This document shows positions 17,247-25,856 of a DNA stretch of 64,000 nucleotides, in pieces (the stretch's first letter is position 1; each line of letters starts with the position of its first letter). The position numbers and the translations under genes are program-made. Where the stretch lies: positions 1-64,000 of the forward strand of contig CASEVJ010000003.1 of assembly GCA_949291365.1 (NCBI GenBank), in the 5' to 3' direction. This DNA comes from an uncultured bacterium. Its GTDB lineage: Bacteria; Elusimicrobiota; Elusimicrobia; Elusimicrobiales; Elusimicrobiaceae. Under the pieces are notes generated by a model. The model did no database searches. It worked only from the letters and a program-made list of their open reading frames with translations, and was not told the origin of the DNA.

Positions 17247-18464
17247 CTAGCAGGCCATATATTGTTTGATGGCCGCTGCCAAACGCTGTATGCCTTCCTC
17301 AATCTGCTCAAAGGTAGAGTATGAGAAATTAAGACGCAAGTCATTATAGCGTGCATCACGCGGCGGATAAAAGTCCACCCCCGCCACATAAGCCACATGT
17401 TGCTGTTCTAATGCTGTTTTCAACATTTCACTGGTATTGATATTAGCCGGAAGAGTAATCCATAAAAACAATCCCCCTTCCGGGCGCGTCCATTTGACCC
17501 CTTGGGGCATATATTTTGCCAGCATTTCCAACATTTTGTCGCGTTTCTTGTGATAGACTTCCACCACTTCCGCCACATGCTTAAGCAGCTGTCCACTTTT
17601 TAAATAAGCCGCCGTAGCCAGCTGTAAAATGGGAGACGTGCATAAATCCATGGCCTGTTTAAGCACCACAAATTTCTGTATAATCTCTGCCGGCCCCAAC
17701 ACATACCCCAACCGGAAACCGGGCACAAAGACCTTGGAAAAAGTAAACAGCGTAATTACATAGCCGCGCCCTTGATCAAGATTATAAAAAGTTTCTGGGG
17801 CCTGCCCCTCAAAACGAACCTGACGGTATGGGGAGTCTTCTATAATAATCGTTCCATATTTTTCCGCCAATTTCAGGATTTCCTTGCGCCGCTCCTGCGG
17901 GATAGTCGTGCCGGTCGGATTTTGGAAATCCGGCACCAAATAAATAAATTTGCAGACCCGGCCCGCTTGCTGGAGCTGGCGCAGACAGTTTTCTATTCCT
18001 TCCACCGTAACGCCCAAATCATCGCTTTCCGCTCCAAAAATGTCCGCTCCGGAGGCCTCAAACGCCTGCAGGGCACCCAAATACGTCGGCGACGCCGTAA
18101 TAATAGCGTCCCCATGGTTTAAAAACACGCGCGCCACCATATCCAGCGCTTGCTGGGAAGCCGACACCACCACCAGCTGTTCCGGCGTGGCCTGTATGTG
18201 TTCTGTTTCTTGCAGCAGGTTGACCAATTCTTTTTTTAAGCTGGGCTGCCCTTCCGTAGTGCCGTATTGCAAGGCCTCTTTGGGGGAAGCTTGCACCACC
18301 TGGCCCATAATAGTAGCAATTGTATCGGCCGGAAATAAATTCGGATCCGGCAATCCCCCGGCGAAAGAAATGACGTTCGGGCGGGAAATAACTTTTAAAA
18401 GTTCGCGTATGGCAGATGCTTTAACACTCTTTGCCGTTTGGGAATATAATTTGTTGTAATCCAT
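17247..18464 (-). CDS. PLP-dependent aminotransferase, class I/II
   Basis: Protein of 405 aa, fold type I, of the 2-aminoadipate/aromatic aminotransferase (LysN, ARO8-like) group. It has ISFAGGLPDPNLFP near residue 32, YGTTEGQPSL near 67, PDFQNPTG for cofactor contacts and the PLP lysine in TFSKVFVPGFRLGY near 243. The ATG follows AAGGAGCAGT. It is the last gene of the lipoprotein-nadA-nadC unit, 32 bases after nadC, and ends at a terminator. The amino-acid substrate cannot be read from sequence. A link to NAD synthesis through aspartate supply is possible but unproven. Confidence 0.9.
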   Translation of the reverse strand: MDYNKLYSQTAKSVKASAIRELLKVISRPNVISFAGGLPDPNLFPADTIATIMGQVVQASPKEALQYGTTEGQPSLKKELVNLLQETEHIQATPEQLVVVSASQQALDMVARVFLNHGDAIITASPTYLGALQAFEASGADIFGAESDDLGVTVEGIENCLRQLQQAGRVCKFIYLVPDFQNPTGTTIPQERRKEILKLAEKYGTIIIEDSPYRQVRFEGQAPETFYNLDQGRGYVITLFTFSKVFVPGFRLGYVLGPAEIIQKFVVLKQAMDLCTSPILQLATAAYLKSGQLLKHVAEVVEVYHKKRDKMLEMLAKYMPQGVKWTRPEGGLFLWITLPANINTSEMLKTALEQQHVAYVAGVDFYPPRDARYNDLRLNFSYSTFEQIEEGIQRLAAAIKQYMAC

Positions 18465-18496
18465 ACATACTGCTCCTTCTGCACCGAGGACAGGCG

Positions 18497-19330
18497 TTAT
18501 TTAATATACTCAGTAATCTTCAGACTTAAATCTTTAGACGGTACGGAGTGCGTCAGCGCCCCGCTGGAAATAACATTGGGCTTGGCTTGGCAATAAGCCG
18601 CCAAATTGTCTTTGGTAATGCCGCCCGATATTTCCGTTATGGCACGCCCCGCCACCAAACGCACCGCTTCTGCGGCCTGGGCAGGCGTCATATTGTCCAG
18701 CATAATAATATCGGCTCCGGCATCCAATGCCTGCTGCACTTCGTCCAAGGTAGTGGTTTCCACTTCAATTTTGGGCGTATGCCCAATGGCATTTTTAATG
18801 CGTTGTACCGCCGCGGCAATGGAACCCGCCGCCGCGATATGATTGTCTTTAATCATCACGCTGTCGGCCAAAGACATGCGGTGATTGCGCGCACCGCCGC
18901 AGCGCACGGCATATTTATCCAGCTTGCGCATAGCCGGCTGGGTTTTACGCGTATCCACCACCATCACTCCATAGGGCTTGGCTATTTCTGCATATTGGCG
19001 ACTGGCGGTAGCTATCCCGCTCAAACGCTGCATAAAATTAAGCGCCGTGCGTTCCGCCTTCAAAATGCTTAATGTGCGGCCTTCCAACGCCAACACTTTT
19101 TCCCCTTTTTTGACCCACTGCCCGTCTTTTTTAAGCGGTTGAAAGGACACTTCTTCGTCCACCAGCCAAAAGGCCTCTCGGGAAGCGTCCATACCGCAAA
19201 GCACCAAATCTTCTTTGGCCACCACCACCGCACGCGCCCGGTCTTCCGGGGTAAAAATCGTATCAGAAGTAATATCCCCCAATCCTATATCTTCTTCCAA
19301 CGCCAGCTGTATTATTTTTTCTATAATCAT
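18497..19330 (-). CDS. nadC: nicotinate-nucleotide pyrophosphorylase (quinolinate phosphoribosyltransferase)
   Basis: Protein of 277 aa, normal length. It converts quinolinate and PRPP to nicotinate mononucleotide in de novo NAD synthesis. Visible motifs are EEDIGLGDITS at the N terminus, the basic DTRKTQPAMR substrate motif near 125, GGARNHRMSL, and EVETTTLDE followed by DIIMLDNM in the barrel. Its ATG overlaps the nadA stop as ATGA, so the two are translationally coupled and in pathway order. Confidence 0.97.
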   Translation of the reverse strand: MIIEKIIQLALEEDIGLGDITSDTIFTPEDRARAVVVAKEDLVLCGMDASREAFWLVDEEVSFQPLKKDGQWVKKGEKVLALEGRTLSILKAERTALNFMQRLSGIATASRQYAEIAKPYGVMVVDTRKTQPAMRKLDKYAVRCGGARNHRMSLADSVMIKDNHIAAAGSIAAAVQRIKNAIGHTPKIEVETTTLDEVQQALDAGADIIMLDNMTPAQAAEAVRLVAGRAITEISGGITKDNLAAYCQAKPNVISSGALTHSVPSKDLSLKITEYIK

Positions 19331-20373
19331 CGGCTCATCTCAAACATGTTTTCTAAAGATTGACGGGCGCGCGCTATCACGTCCGGGGCCAGCTCCACCA
19401 CTTGTTCCGGGCGGGGATTAAGCAGCGCCTGCATGGTATTAGACAACGTATTTTGCTTCATATACGAGCAAATGCCAAAAGTTCCTATAAATGTCTTATC
19501 TTTGTATTCCGCTTCCAAACGGTTGATCAGCCCCTGCTCTGTCAAAATGCCAAAAAGTTTCTCTGTGGAGCGGGCCACATAATCGGTCATTCCCTGGGTG
19601 CTGCCCACATAATCAGCCGCGGCGCAAACTTCCGGCCGGCACTCCGGATGTACCAACACTTTAATCCCCGGATACTGGCAGCGCAGGGCGGCTATGTCAT
19701 CGGGGGTATATTTATCATGCACGCAGCAGCTGCCCCCTGCGGAAATTACCTTTTTGGGCGTACCGCGTTTCTGCAGTTCTATTTCCAAATTGCGGGCCAT
19801 TAGCACGTCCGGCACAAAAATAAATTCTTGCTGCGGCAGTTTGGCCGCAATATCAAACACATTGCCGGAGGTCACACAAATATCGCTTTGGGCCTTTACT
19901 CCGGCGGTGCTGTTTACATAGCATAAAACAGGCAAGCCCGGGTGGGCCGCTTTGAGAGCGCGCACTTCTTCTTCCGTAATGGCATCGGCCAACGTACAGC
20001 CGGCAGGCCCAGCTGGGATAATGACTTTCTTGGAAGGATTTAAAATTTTAGCCGTTTCAGCCATAAACCATACCCCGGCAAACACAATGATATCGGCTTT
20101 GCTTTGGGCGGCTTTGCGGCTTAACGCATACGAATCACCGCTAAAATCCGCCACACCGTACACCAGCTCCGGCACTGTATAGGAATGGGCTAAAATAACG
20201 GCATTTTTTTCTTTTTTTAACTGATTAATGCGCAACGTATATGAGGCGGCCTTTTGGCAATCTTCCAGTGTCCATTTCTCTTCGCAAGTGCGCGACACGG
20301 AACCGAGAAGCCCATAGAGTCTATGGGCTTCTTGTTCCAAAAGGGCTTTTTGCGTCTCGTCCTGCAAAAACAT
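19327..20373 (-). CDS. nadA: quinolinate synthase A
   Basis: Protein of 348 aa. It condenses iminoaspartate with dihydroxyacetone phosphate to quinolinate and carries an oxygen-sensitive [4Fe-4S] cluster. Expected cluster cysteines are seen in LCYVNS, GGSCCVHD and FGICSYMKQN. ILAHSYTVPE, DSYALSRKAA and HPECRPEV are family motifs. The start is set at the ATG 4 bases after the preceding lipoprotein gene; the frame continues upstream through that gene only as an artefact. No nadB was seen here, so iminoaspartate must come from a gene elsewhere. Confidence 0.96.
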   Translation of the reverse strand: MFLQDETQKALLEQEAHRLYGLLGSVSRTCEEKWTLEDCQKAASYTLRINQLKKEKNAVILAHSYTVPELVYGVADFSGDSYALSRKAAQSKADIIVFAGVWFMAETAKILNPSKKVIIPAGPAGCTLADAITEEEVRALKAAHPGLPVLCYVNSTAGVKAQSDICVTSGNVFDIAAKLPQQEFIFVPDVLMARNLEIELQKRGTPKKVISAGGSCCVHDKYTPDDIAALRCQYPGIKVLVHPECRPEVCAAADYVGSTQGMTDYVARSTEKLFGILTEQGLINRLEAEYKDKTFIGTFGICSYMKQNTLSNTMQALLNPRPEQVVELAPDVIARARQSLENMFEMSR

Positions 20374-20377
20374 AGTG

Positions 20378-20770
20378 TTAGTAGACCACTTCCTCTTCCG
20401 TCTCCGCCATGATAGCTTCCGTATCGTCAGGCAGAGATTCCTGGTCGGTAATCGGGGCGGACGCGTCAGCCGGAAGCGGATTGCCTTCCCCGTCCACAAC
20501 GGTTTTCTGCACCGGCATTTTACGCGCGGGTTTGGAGCCCGTCTTGCGGGTGGTGCTCTGAATATACGAAGAGCCGCTTACCTGCTCCTCATACGGAGCC
20601 ACACGGTCGTAGCTATCGTTGGGAACGACCAGATTGTCAAACTCTTGGTCTACAATCTGATATTTGGCATACTGATCCGTCAGCCCCTCTTGGGCAGACT
20701 GCGTTTTAGTTGAAGAAGCGCAACCGGCGGCCAATACCCCGAGTGCGGCAAACAGAAAAAGTTTTTTCAT
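20378..20770 (-). CDS. small lipoprotein of unknown function
   Basis: Protein of 130 aa with a clear lipobox (LGVLAAGC, Cys18). The mature part is acidic, rich in D, E, S and T, ends in EEEVVY, and has no recognisable fold. The ATG at 20770 follows AAGGAG; the frame runs upstream without a site. It heads the unit nadA-nadC-aminotransferase, an unusual partner for NAD synthesis, and may be co-transcribed only by chance. Confidence 0.8.
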   Translation of the reverse strand: MKKLFLFAALGVLAAGCASSTKTQSAQEGLTDQYAKYQIVDQEFDNLVVPNDSYDRVAPYEEQVSGSSYIQSTTRKTGSKPARKMPVQKTVVDGEGNPLPADASAPITDQESLPDDTEAIMAETEEEVVY

Positions 20771-20818
20771 AAACCCGTCTCCTTGTATGCGGCATGTCTG
20801 TCTGATATTATTGTATAA

Positions 20819-20848
20819 ATTATATCCTGCCGTCTGCCAGTATTTTAA
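20819..20848 (-). promoter_or_regulatory. promoter of the lipoprotein-nadA-nadC operon
   Basis: TTAAAA and TATAAT on the minus strand are separated by 18 bases, about 48 bases before the lipoprotein ATG. Confidence 0.5.
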
Positions 20849-20898
20849 TTTTTTTTCTGGCCGCTGGCAAGAGCTTCCTGACGGAGAAAAGGTTTTTT

Positions 20899-20907
20899 TG
20901 CTACAAT
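20899..20907 (+). promoter_or_regulatory. extended -10 element of the AGCS gene
   Basis: TGCTACAAT is followed by a leader of about 33 bases. A TGACGG 17 bases upstream could be a weak -35. Confidence 0.5.
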
Positions 20908-20946
20908 AAAAAAGTACCTTTTCCAGTTTAACCAACCGGAGCTATC

Positions 20947-22347
20947 ATGGAAACATTGCTTCATTACATCAATGTCCTCAATGGATTTATTTGGGGGCCG
21001 CCGATGATTTTGTTAATTTTCGGCCTGGGAATTTATTTTACCTTTCAGTTGGGTTTTGTCCAAAAATACACCTTTAAAGGCATCGCTCTTTCCGTACGCA
21101 ACGACGGTGGAAAAGGCACCGTAAGCAGCTTTGGCTCTTTGGCGGTAATGGTGGGGGCCACGGTAGGCACCGGCAGTATTTTAGGGGTTACCACCGCTGT
21201 AGCGGAAGGGGGCCCCGGCGCTATATTCTGGATGGTGGTGGCAGGAGTATTCAATTTTGCCGTCAAATATTGCGAATGTACCGCTGCCGTCAAATACCGC
21301 GTGCGGCGCGGGGGCGAATATGTAGGCGGCCCCATGTATGTCATGACGCGGGTGCTTAAAATGAAATGGCTGGCGGCTTTATTTGCCGGAGGTACGCTTT
21401 GTATGGCGTTGGTGGCCGGAGCGCTGCTGCAAGCCAATTCCATTGCAGACGTTATGCGGGAAGGATATAGTATTAATCCGTGGATTGTCGGGTTTTTAGT
21501 AGCGGTGTTTACCTCGGTGGTGACTATCGGCGGCGTCAAGCGCATTGCGGCCTACTCCGAATGGCTGGTGCCTATTATGGGCGGCGTATATTTAACCATT
21601 GCTCTTATTGTAGTATGCATGAATTTCTCCAAAGTACCCGCAGCCATATGGACGGTATTATCTGGTGCTTTTACCGGAAAAGCCGCCCTGGGCGGGGCCG
21701 CCGGCACTACGGTATACGCACTGTTCACATCCGCCATCAATGCCATAGGGCTAGGCGTATCGCGCAGTGTAATGAGCACCGAAGCCGGCCTGGGAAGCGC
21801 CGCTATTGCCGCTTCAGCCGGCCAAACCAGCGGAGCTGCGCGCATGGGGTTGATTTCCGCTACGTCCGTTTTTTGGACGGTATTTATTTGTGTGCTTTCG
21901 GGGTTGGTAGTTGTGCTGGCAGGGGATTGGCAAAACCCCGAGGTCTACGCGGCCAATCTTTGCAACAGCGCTTTTAAAACAGTGCCCTATATCGGCACAC
22001 CGATATTAACGTTCTCCTTGATCATCTTTTCCTTTACCACTATTATCGGCTGGTCGTATTACGGGGAAAAAGCGCTGCAGTTTCTTATCGGCAACCATGG
22101 GGCCAAAACCTGGCGCATTATCTATGTGCTGGCCTGTGCCGTAGGCGGCGGATTAGGGACCGCATTCTCGTTGGGGTGGACTATTTCTCCAAACGCTTTT
22201 GAAATAGGATTAAGCACTCGTTTTGTGTGGGGGTTGACGGTGCTGATGATGACACTGATGACCCTGCCAAATATCTATATGCTGTGGCGGCTGCGGCGCA
22301 AACTGAAAACGGAAACTAAACGCAATTTAGGAAAACTTTTCCAATAA
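20947..22347 (+). CDS. AGCS-family sodium:alanine/glycine symporter
   Basis: Protein of 466 aa with about eleven membrane segments, typical of the alanine-or-glycine:cation symporter family (AlsT/DagA). Family text includes FGSLAVMVGATVGTGSI, GGEYVGGPMYVM and STEAGLGSAAIAAS. It imports small neutral amino acids with Na+. CCGGAG precedes the ATG. The gene is monocistronic, ending in a symmetric terminator. The exact substrate (alanine, glycine or D-serine) is not determined by the motifs. Confidence 0.94.
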   Translation: METLLHYINVLNGFIWGPPMILLIFGLGIYFTFQLGFVQKYTFKGIALSVRNDGGKGTVSSFGSLAVMVGATVGTGSILGVTTAVAEGGPGAIFWMVVAGVFNFAVKYCECTAAVKYRVRRGGEYVGGPMYVMTRVLKMKWLAALFAGGTLCMALVAGALLQANSIADVMREGYSINPWIVGFLVAVFTSVVTIGGVKRIAAYSEWLVPIMGGVYLTIALIVVCMNFSKVPAAIWTVLSGAFTGKAALGGAAGTTVYALFTSAINAIGLGVSRSVMSTEAGLGSAAIAASAGQTSGAARMGLISATSVFWTVFICVLSGLVVVLAGDWQNPEVYAANLCNSAFKTVPYIGTPILTFSLIIFSFTTIIGWSYYGEKALQFLIGNHGAKTWRIIYVLACAVGGGLGTAFSLGWTISPNAFEIGLSTRFVWGLTVLMMTLMTLPNIYMLWRLRRKLKTETKRNLGKLFQ

Positions 22348-22350
22348 GCA

Positions 22351-22381
22351 AAAATCCCGCCTTTGCAAAGGCGGGATTTTT
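22351..22381. terminator. bidirectional terminator
   Basis: A 14-bp perfect palindrome (AAAATCCCGCCTTT and its complement) lies between the convergent AGCS and MscS genes, with T-runs on both sides. Confidence 0.93.
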
Positions 22382-22407
22382 ATAGCACTGTTTTAAAACT
22401 CGGCGCG

Positions 22408-23685
22408 TCAGCGGTTTTGCTCACGCGCACCTGTTACAAACTTTTCAGCCGCCAGTGTTACATTGCGTCCGGCGGGCTGCTGGAACGGATAGAGGTCAAA
22501 TTCTGCCATAACCGAATACAAATGGTCAAATACATCTGACTGTATGTTTTCATATTTGCCCCAATCCGTCGTAGCAGTAAAACAATACACTTCCAGCGGA
22601 AGCCCTGCCGTGGTCGGATCCAACTGGCGAACCATACAGGTTTGGCTATGGTCTATGGTAGGCAAACTGTTTAAATAGGCCAATGCATAGGCGCGGAAGG
22701 TGCCCACATTGGTCAAATGCCGTCCGTTTAATACGCTCTCTTTGTTGTCATATTTTTCATTGAAAGCGCGCACCTCATCCACTTTTTCCTGCAAATAGCC
22801 GGAGATTAACTTAATTTTTTGCAGCCGCTCCAGCAACGCCCTGTCCAAAAATTTAATCGTTTCCACATCTATATTAATAGAGCGCTTAATGCGACGCGCA
22901 CCGCTCTGCACCATGCCGCTCCAGTTTTGAAACGGCTGGGACACCAAATCATAGGCCGGCACATTAATAATCGTATTATCAAAATTTTGCACGCGCACTG
23001 TAGTCAGTGTAATATCAATGACGGTGCCGTCTGCTCCGTGGGAGGGCATGGTAATCCAATCCCCTATTTTGAGCAAACGATTGCTGGCCAGCTGTATTCC
23101 GGCGGCAAACCCCAAAATAGGGTCTTTAAATATCAGCATAAACACAGCTGCCGCCGCAGACAAACCGGTAATCACATACATCGGATTTTTGCTGATTAAA
23201 ATGGATATTACCACCAGCGCCGCCAGCAAATACACCACTATTTTCCCGGCCTGGAATACACCGCGCAAAGGCACATTGGGGTTACGCCCGTACAAATAAT
23301 CCAGCACGTCCAGCGCAGACACAAACAGCGCCATAAAACAAAACACCACATAAATCCCCACCGCGCGCGACATCAGCATAGACAGCACCGCCCCTTCCGT
23401 CGGAATGAATACGGGATAGAGGTGAATGGCCGCCACGGCAGAAACCGTGTATCCCACCGCCCCCAACAGCCGGGCATGCTTTAAGGCCTTGGTCATACGG
23501 GGAAAGCGTTTTTCCATAAACGTACTTTCCAAAAACAGCCGCGCCAACGTTTTTACAATCTTGGCACATAAATATACCAGCAGTATAAACAACAATACGC
23601 TTAACAATTCCGCCGCTACGGCACGGAACTTATCGGATAAAAACGCCAAAGAGCCCAACGCCCGTTCCAGCACGTGAACAAACAT
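22408..23685 (-). CDS. MscS-family mechanosensitive channel
   Basis: Protein of 425 aa. Four N-terminal membrane segments precede the pore helix and beta domain of MscS: FKDPILGFAAGIQLASN near residue 185, then KIGDWITMP and a TVRVQNFDNTIINVP stretch. It resembles YbdG/YnaI-type channels, which release solutes after osmotic downshock. GGAGGAGG precedes the ATG. The gene shares a divergent promoter region with the lipoprotein gene at 23736. The C-terminal domain of about 170 residues is longer than in E. coli MscS. Confidence 0.92.
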   Translation of the reverse strand: MFVHVLERALGSLAFLSDKFRAVAAELLSVLLFILLVYLCAKIVKTLARLFLESTFMEKRFPRMTKALKHARLLGAVGYTVSAVAAIHLYPVFIPTEGAVLSMLMSRAVGIYVVFCFMALFVSALDVLDYLYGRNPNVPLRGVFQAGKIVVYLLAALVVISILISKNPMYVITGLSAAAAVFMLIFKDPILGFAAGIQLASNRLLKIGDWITMPSHGADGTVIDITLTTVRVQNFDNTIINVPAYDLVSQPFQNWSGMVQSGARRIKRSINIDVETIKFLDRALLERLQKIKLISGYLQEKVDEVRAFNEKYDNKESVLNGRHLTNVGTFRAYALAYLNSLPTIDHSQTCMVRQLDPTTAGLPLEVYCFTATTDWGKYENIQSDVFDHLYSVMAEFDLYPFQQPAGRNVTLAAEKFVTGAREQNR

Positions 23686-23720
23686 TTTTCCTCCTCCCCG
23701 TGTTTTGCGCGGGAAAAGTT

Positions 23721-23728
23721 ATTATAAT
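23721..23728. promoter_or_regulatory. overlapping divergent -10 elements
   Basis: ATTATAAT contains TATAAT on both strands: 23723-23728 on plus, seven bases before the lipoprotein ATG, and 23721-23726 on minus, 35 bases before the MscS ATG. The two polymerases could not bind together. Confidence 0.5.
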
Positions 23729-23735
23729 TAAGTGT

Positions 23736-24617
23736 ATGAAAAAAATTCTCTTTTTGGCAATCTTATGGGGTGTGGCGGCGGGCTGTTATACGCCACTGAA
23801 CAATTCCGGCGTGGCCACCACCAAGGCCTGGCTGGATATCCCCGCCAAAAAAACTGATTTTGACGGTAAACAGTTTGACTCCTGTTATCAGTTCCGGCTG
23901 CGTTTTGTGCCGTCGGATGCGGAAGCTGCTCTGGACTTGCGCGAAAGCTGCATTGACGCCTGTTGCTGGAGAAGCGAAAAAGAAGAAGTAATCCTGGATT
24001 TTAATAAAAATTTTGAACGGGATTTAAAATATTACGGTCGGGCCACCAGATACACTCCCGGCCAAATCACACTCAAAGTGGGCCATTCCTCTCTGATTAA
24101 CACCACCGGGGTGCGGGTATTCCCGCGCGGAGCTATTAGTTCCAACGGTACGGTAAAATTAAAAGCGGAAACGGTGGAAGATCCCGTACGTTTGGCCCAA
24201 ATAGAAAACGCCGCCCGCCTGCTGCAAGTACGCCGCAATGCACGCCTGGCAGACCAGCGCGCCGCCGAAGAGGAAGAAGAAGCCGCCCTTTTTTACGATG
24301 ACCCAGCCGTTCAACAGCGCGCCCAGGCGCTTGTACAGCGCCAGGAAGGGGCTCGCATTGACCGCTACTTTTATAATTTAAACAAAACCTACCGTAAAAA
24401 AGGATATGTTTTCCTGTTGAGCCAGCGGCTTTATTCCGCCCGCCCGCTGGGAGATTATGTCTATCGCGTCTCCTGCAACGCCAAAGTGCAAAGCGGCACC
24501 CAAGCCCAACATTTGCAAAACCGCACCGTCAGCTGTGGGGTATGGCGGGCCGACTTGCCGAAACAAACCGTCAGCCCTATGGACGGCACCGCCCGCCGAA
24601 TTAAGGCCCTGGACTAA
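23736..24617 (+). CDS. lipoprotein of unknown function
   Basis: Protein of 293 aa. The lipobox WGVAAGC places the acylated cysteine at residue 17. The mature part has a beta-rich first half with five cysteines (QFDSCYQ, ESCIDACCW), then a charged Arg/Glu-rich helix (about 165-215), then a second small domain with two more cysteines. No family is recognised. There is no ribosome site; the -10 element lies seven bases before the ATG, so the message may be leaderless. An upstream ATG at 23700 would precede the promoter. Confidence 0.8.
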   Translation: MKKILFLAILWGVAAGCYTPLNNSGVATTKAWLDIPAKKTDFDGKQFDSCYQFRLRFVPSDAEAALDLRESCIDACCWRSEKEEVILDFNKNFERDLKYYGRATRYTPGQITLKVGHSSLINTTGVRVFPRGAISSNGTVKLKAETVEDPVRLAQIENAARLLQVRRNARLADQRAAEEEEEAALFYDDPAVQQRAQALVQRQEGARIDRYFYNLNKTYRKKGYVFLLSQRLYSARPLGDYVYRVSCNAKVQSGTQAQHLQNRTVSCGVWRADLPKQTVSPMDGTARRIKALD

Positions 24618-24843
24618 TCTGTCCACGCTCCGCTTATTTTTTTAGCTATAACTGCCGGCGCTGAACAATTGTTATCCCGCCCGGCTCCGCCTCACTGCCG
24701 CCAAAGCACTAAACACATGGGAGCGTTTTTGTCTTCTCCCCCTGCTATGACGCGGCCCGGCCCATACTTTGGACTATCTAATGGCTGAGCCAAGCCACCG
24801 TTCCCCATTGGAGCAAAACTAAACAGCTGCCTTTTTTGTCCAC
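24618..24843. other. intergenic stretch without a supported gene
   Basis: About 226 bases of mixed composition lie between the lipoprotein gene and the pal terminator. A minus-strand frame (about 74 codons) is open but lacks a ribosome site. Nothing else was recognised, including no terminator for the plus-strand lipoprotein gene. Confidence 0.4.
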
Positions 24844-24868
24844 AAAAAACCCCGCCCAAAGGCGGGGG
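24844..24868 (-). terminator. terminator of the pal-like gene
   Basis: CCCCGCC and GGCGGGG pair around a 4-base loop; the minus-strand transcript ends in six U. Confidence 0.9.
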
Positions 24869-24897
24869 AAAAATGAACGGCAAGCATTGAGGGCTGA

Positions 24898-25437
24898 TCA
24901 ATACACTGAGTTCCACTCCCGCTTGGTCAATACAAAATGCACCCGGCGGTTGGTCAGGCGGCCCTCTTTGCTGGTGTCAAGCGTGAGCGGGCGGTCAGAG
25001 CCATAGGAATGAATGCGGATACGGTCAGCCAAGACGCCGCGGCTTACCAAATAGGACTTCATGGCAGAGGCGCGAGAGGCCCCCAGCCAATAGTTATAAT
25101 CCTTGTCCCCCACAATATCGGTATTGCCCTCAATAATAAGCTTCATGCTGGGGTGGGCATTAAGCACATTGGCCAGTTTGTCCAAAAATTCATAGGAATA
25201 ATCCGGCGGGCGGATAGAGTCAAACTTATAGGTGATATCCGGCAGCTTCAAGCTTTCCGCCATTTCGGCTTCCGTCTGATCTAGTAATTTGGCGTTTTTG
25301 TCGGCTTCTATTTGGATAATCGGATCCCGCTCCGGCAGCCGGGGGATATCGTCGTCGGCTTCGGTATTTTTGTTGGCCGCACACGCCGCCAGGGCGGCAG
25401 CGGCTACACAAGCGGTAAACAACTTTAAAATGTTCAT
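24898..25437 (-). CDS. pal: OmpA-family peptidoglycan-associated lipoprotein
   Basis: Protein of 179 aa. The lipobox LAACAA gives acylated Cys20. A short linker is followed by an OmpA C-terminal domain (about 70-175) with the peptidoglycan contact region GNTDIVGDKDYN, ASRASAMKSYLVSRGV and YGSDRP. It anchors the outer membrane to peptidoglycan. No tol genes are near, so Pal is the best label but another OmpA-type lipoprotein is possible. The ATG at 25437 follows AAGGAGG. Its promoter lies at the edge of the putative origin. Confidence 0.87.
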   Translation of the reverse strand: MNILKLFTACVAAAALAACAANKNTEADDDIPRLPERDPIIQIEADKNAKLLDQTEAEMAESLKLPDITYKFDSIRPPDYSYEFLDKLANVLNAHPSMKLIIEGNTDIVGDKDYNYWLGASRASAMKSYLVSRGVLADRIRIHSYGSDRPLTLDTSKEGRLTNRRVHFVLTKREWNSVY

Positions 25438-25505
25438 GCACTTCCTCCTTGCAAAGTCCACTAAACCAGCCGCCAAGCCAAATATGCGGCATGGGGATTA
25501 CTCCC

Positions 25506-25534
25506 ATTATAGCAAAAGCGTCCGAAAAATTTAA
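25506..25534 (-). promoter_or_regulatory. promoter of the pal-like gene
   Basis: TTAAAT, a 17-base spacer and an extended TGCTATAAT on the minus strand, 68 bases before the ATG. Confidence 0.6.
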
Positions 25535-25549
25535 CAGAAAAAATCTTTT

Positions 25550-25830
25550 TTCAGTTATCCCAACTTATCCACAAAGTGTGGATAACCTGTGGATAACCCC
25601 TTATATACTCTACAGCCAAACCGGAAAAAAATAGTTTTTCCTATTAAAATCCCTTTTTCCCCAAAAAAGCTGTGGATAAATGCCAAAAACTGTGGATAAA
25701 ACGGGTTTTGTATAGTGAAAAAACAGTTTTTTACCCGAAAACTCCGTCGGAGAAATATATTTGTCCTCTTTTGGCCCGTTTGCAGGGGCTTTTTAAAAAA
25801 ACTGTTGACAAGTTGAAAAATTTTTATCTA
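25550..25830. other. oriC: putative chromosomal origin of replication (DnaA boxes and AT-rich region)
   Basis: Five perfect 9-base DnaA boxes (TTATCCACA or its complement) lie within 135 bases: 25565-25573 on plus, and 25577-25585, 25588-25596, 25671-25679 and 25691-25699 on minus. A weaker TTATCCCAA is at 25555. The first three are 2-3 bases apart, the last two 20 bases apart start to start. To the right lies strongly AT-rich DNA (about 25700-25835) suited to unwinding, with A- and T-runs. No gene occupies the region. Neither dnaA, dnaN nor gyrB is adjacent. Confidence 0.8.
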
Positions 25831-25854
25831 AAAAAGGCCAAAAAGGGCTTTTTT
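25830..25854 (-). terminator. possible terminator of the esterase-like gene
   Basis: AAAAAAGGCC and GGGCTTTTTT pair with one mismatch directly after the stop codon; the minus-strand RNA ends in six U. It would keep transcription out of the origin region. Confidence 0.5.
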
Positions 25855-25856
25855 GC

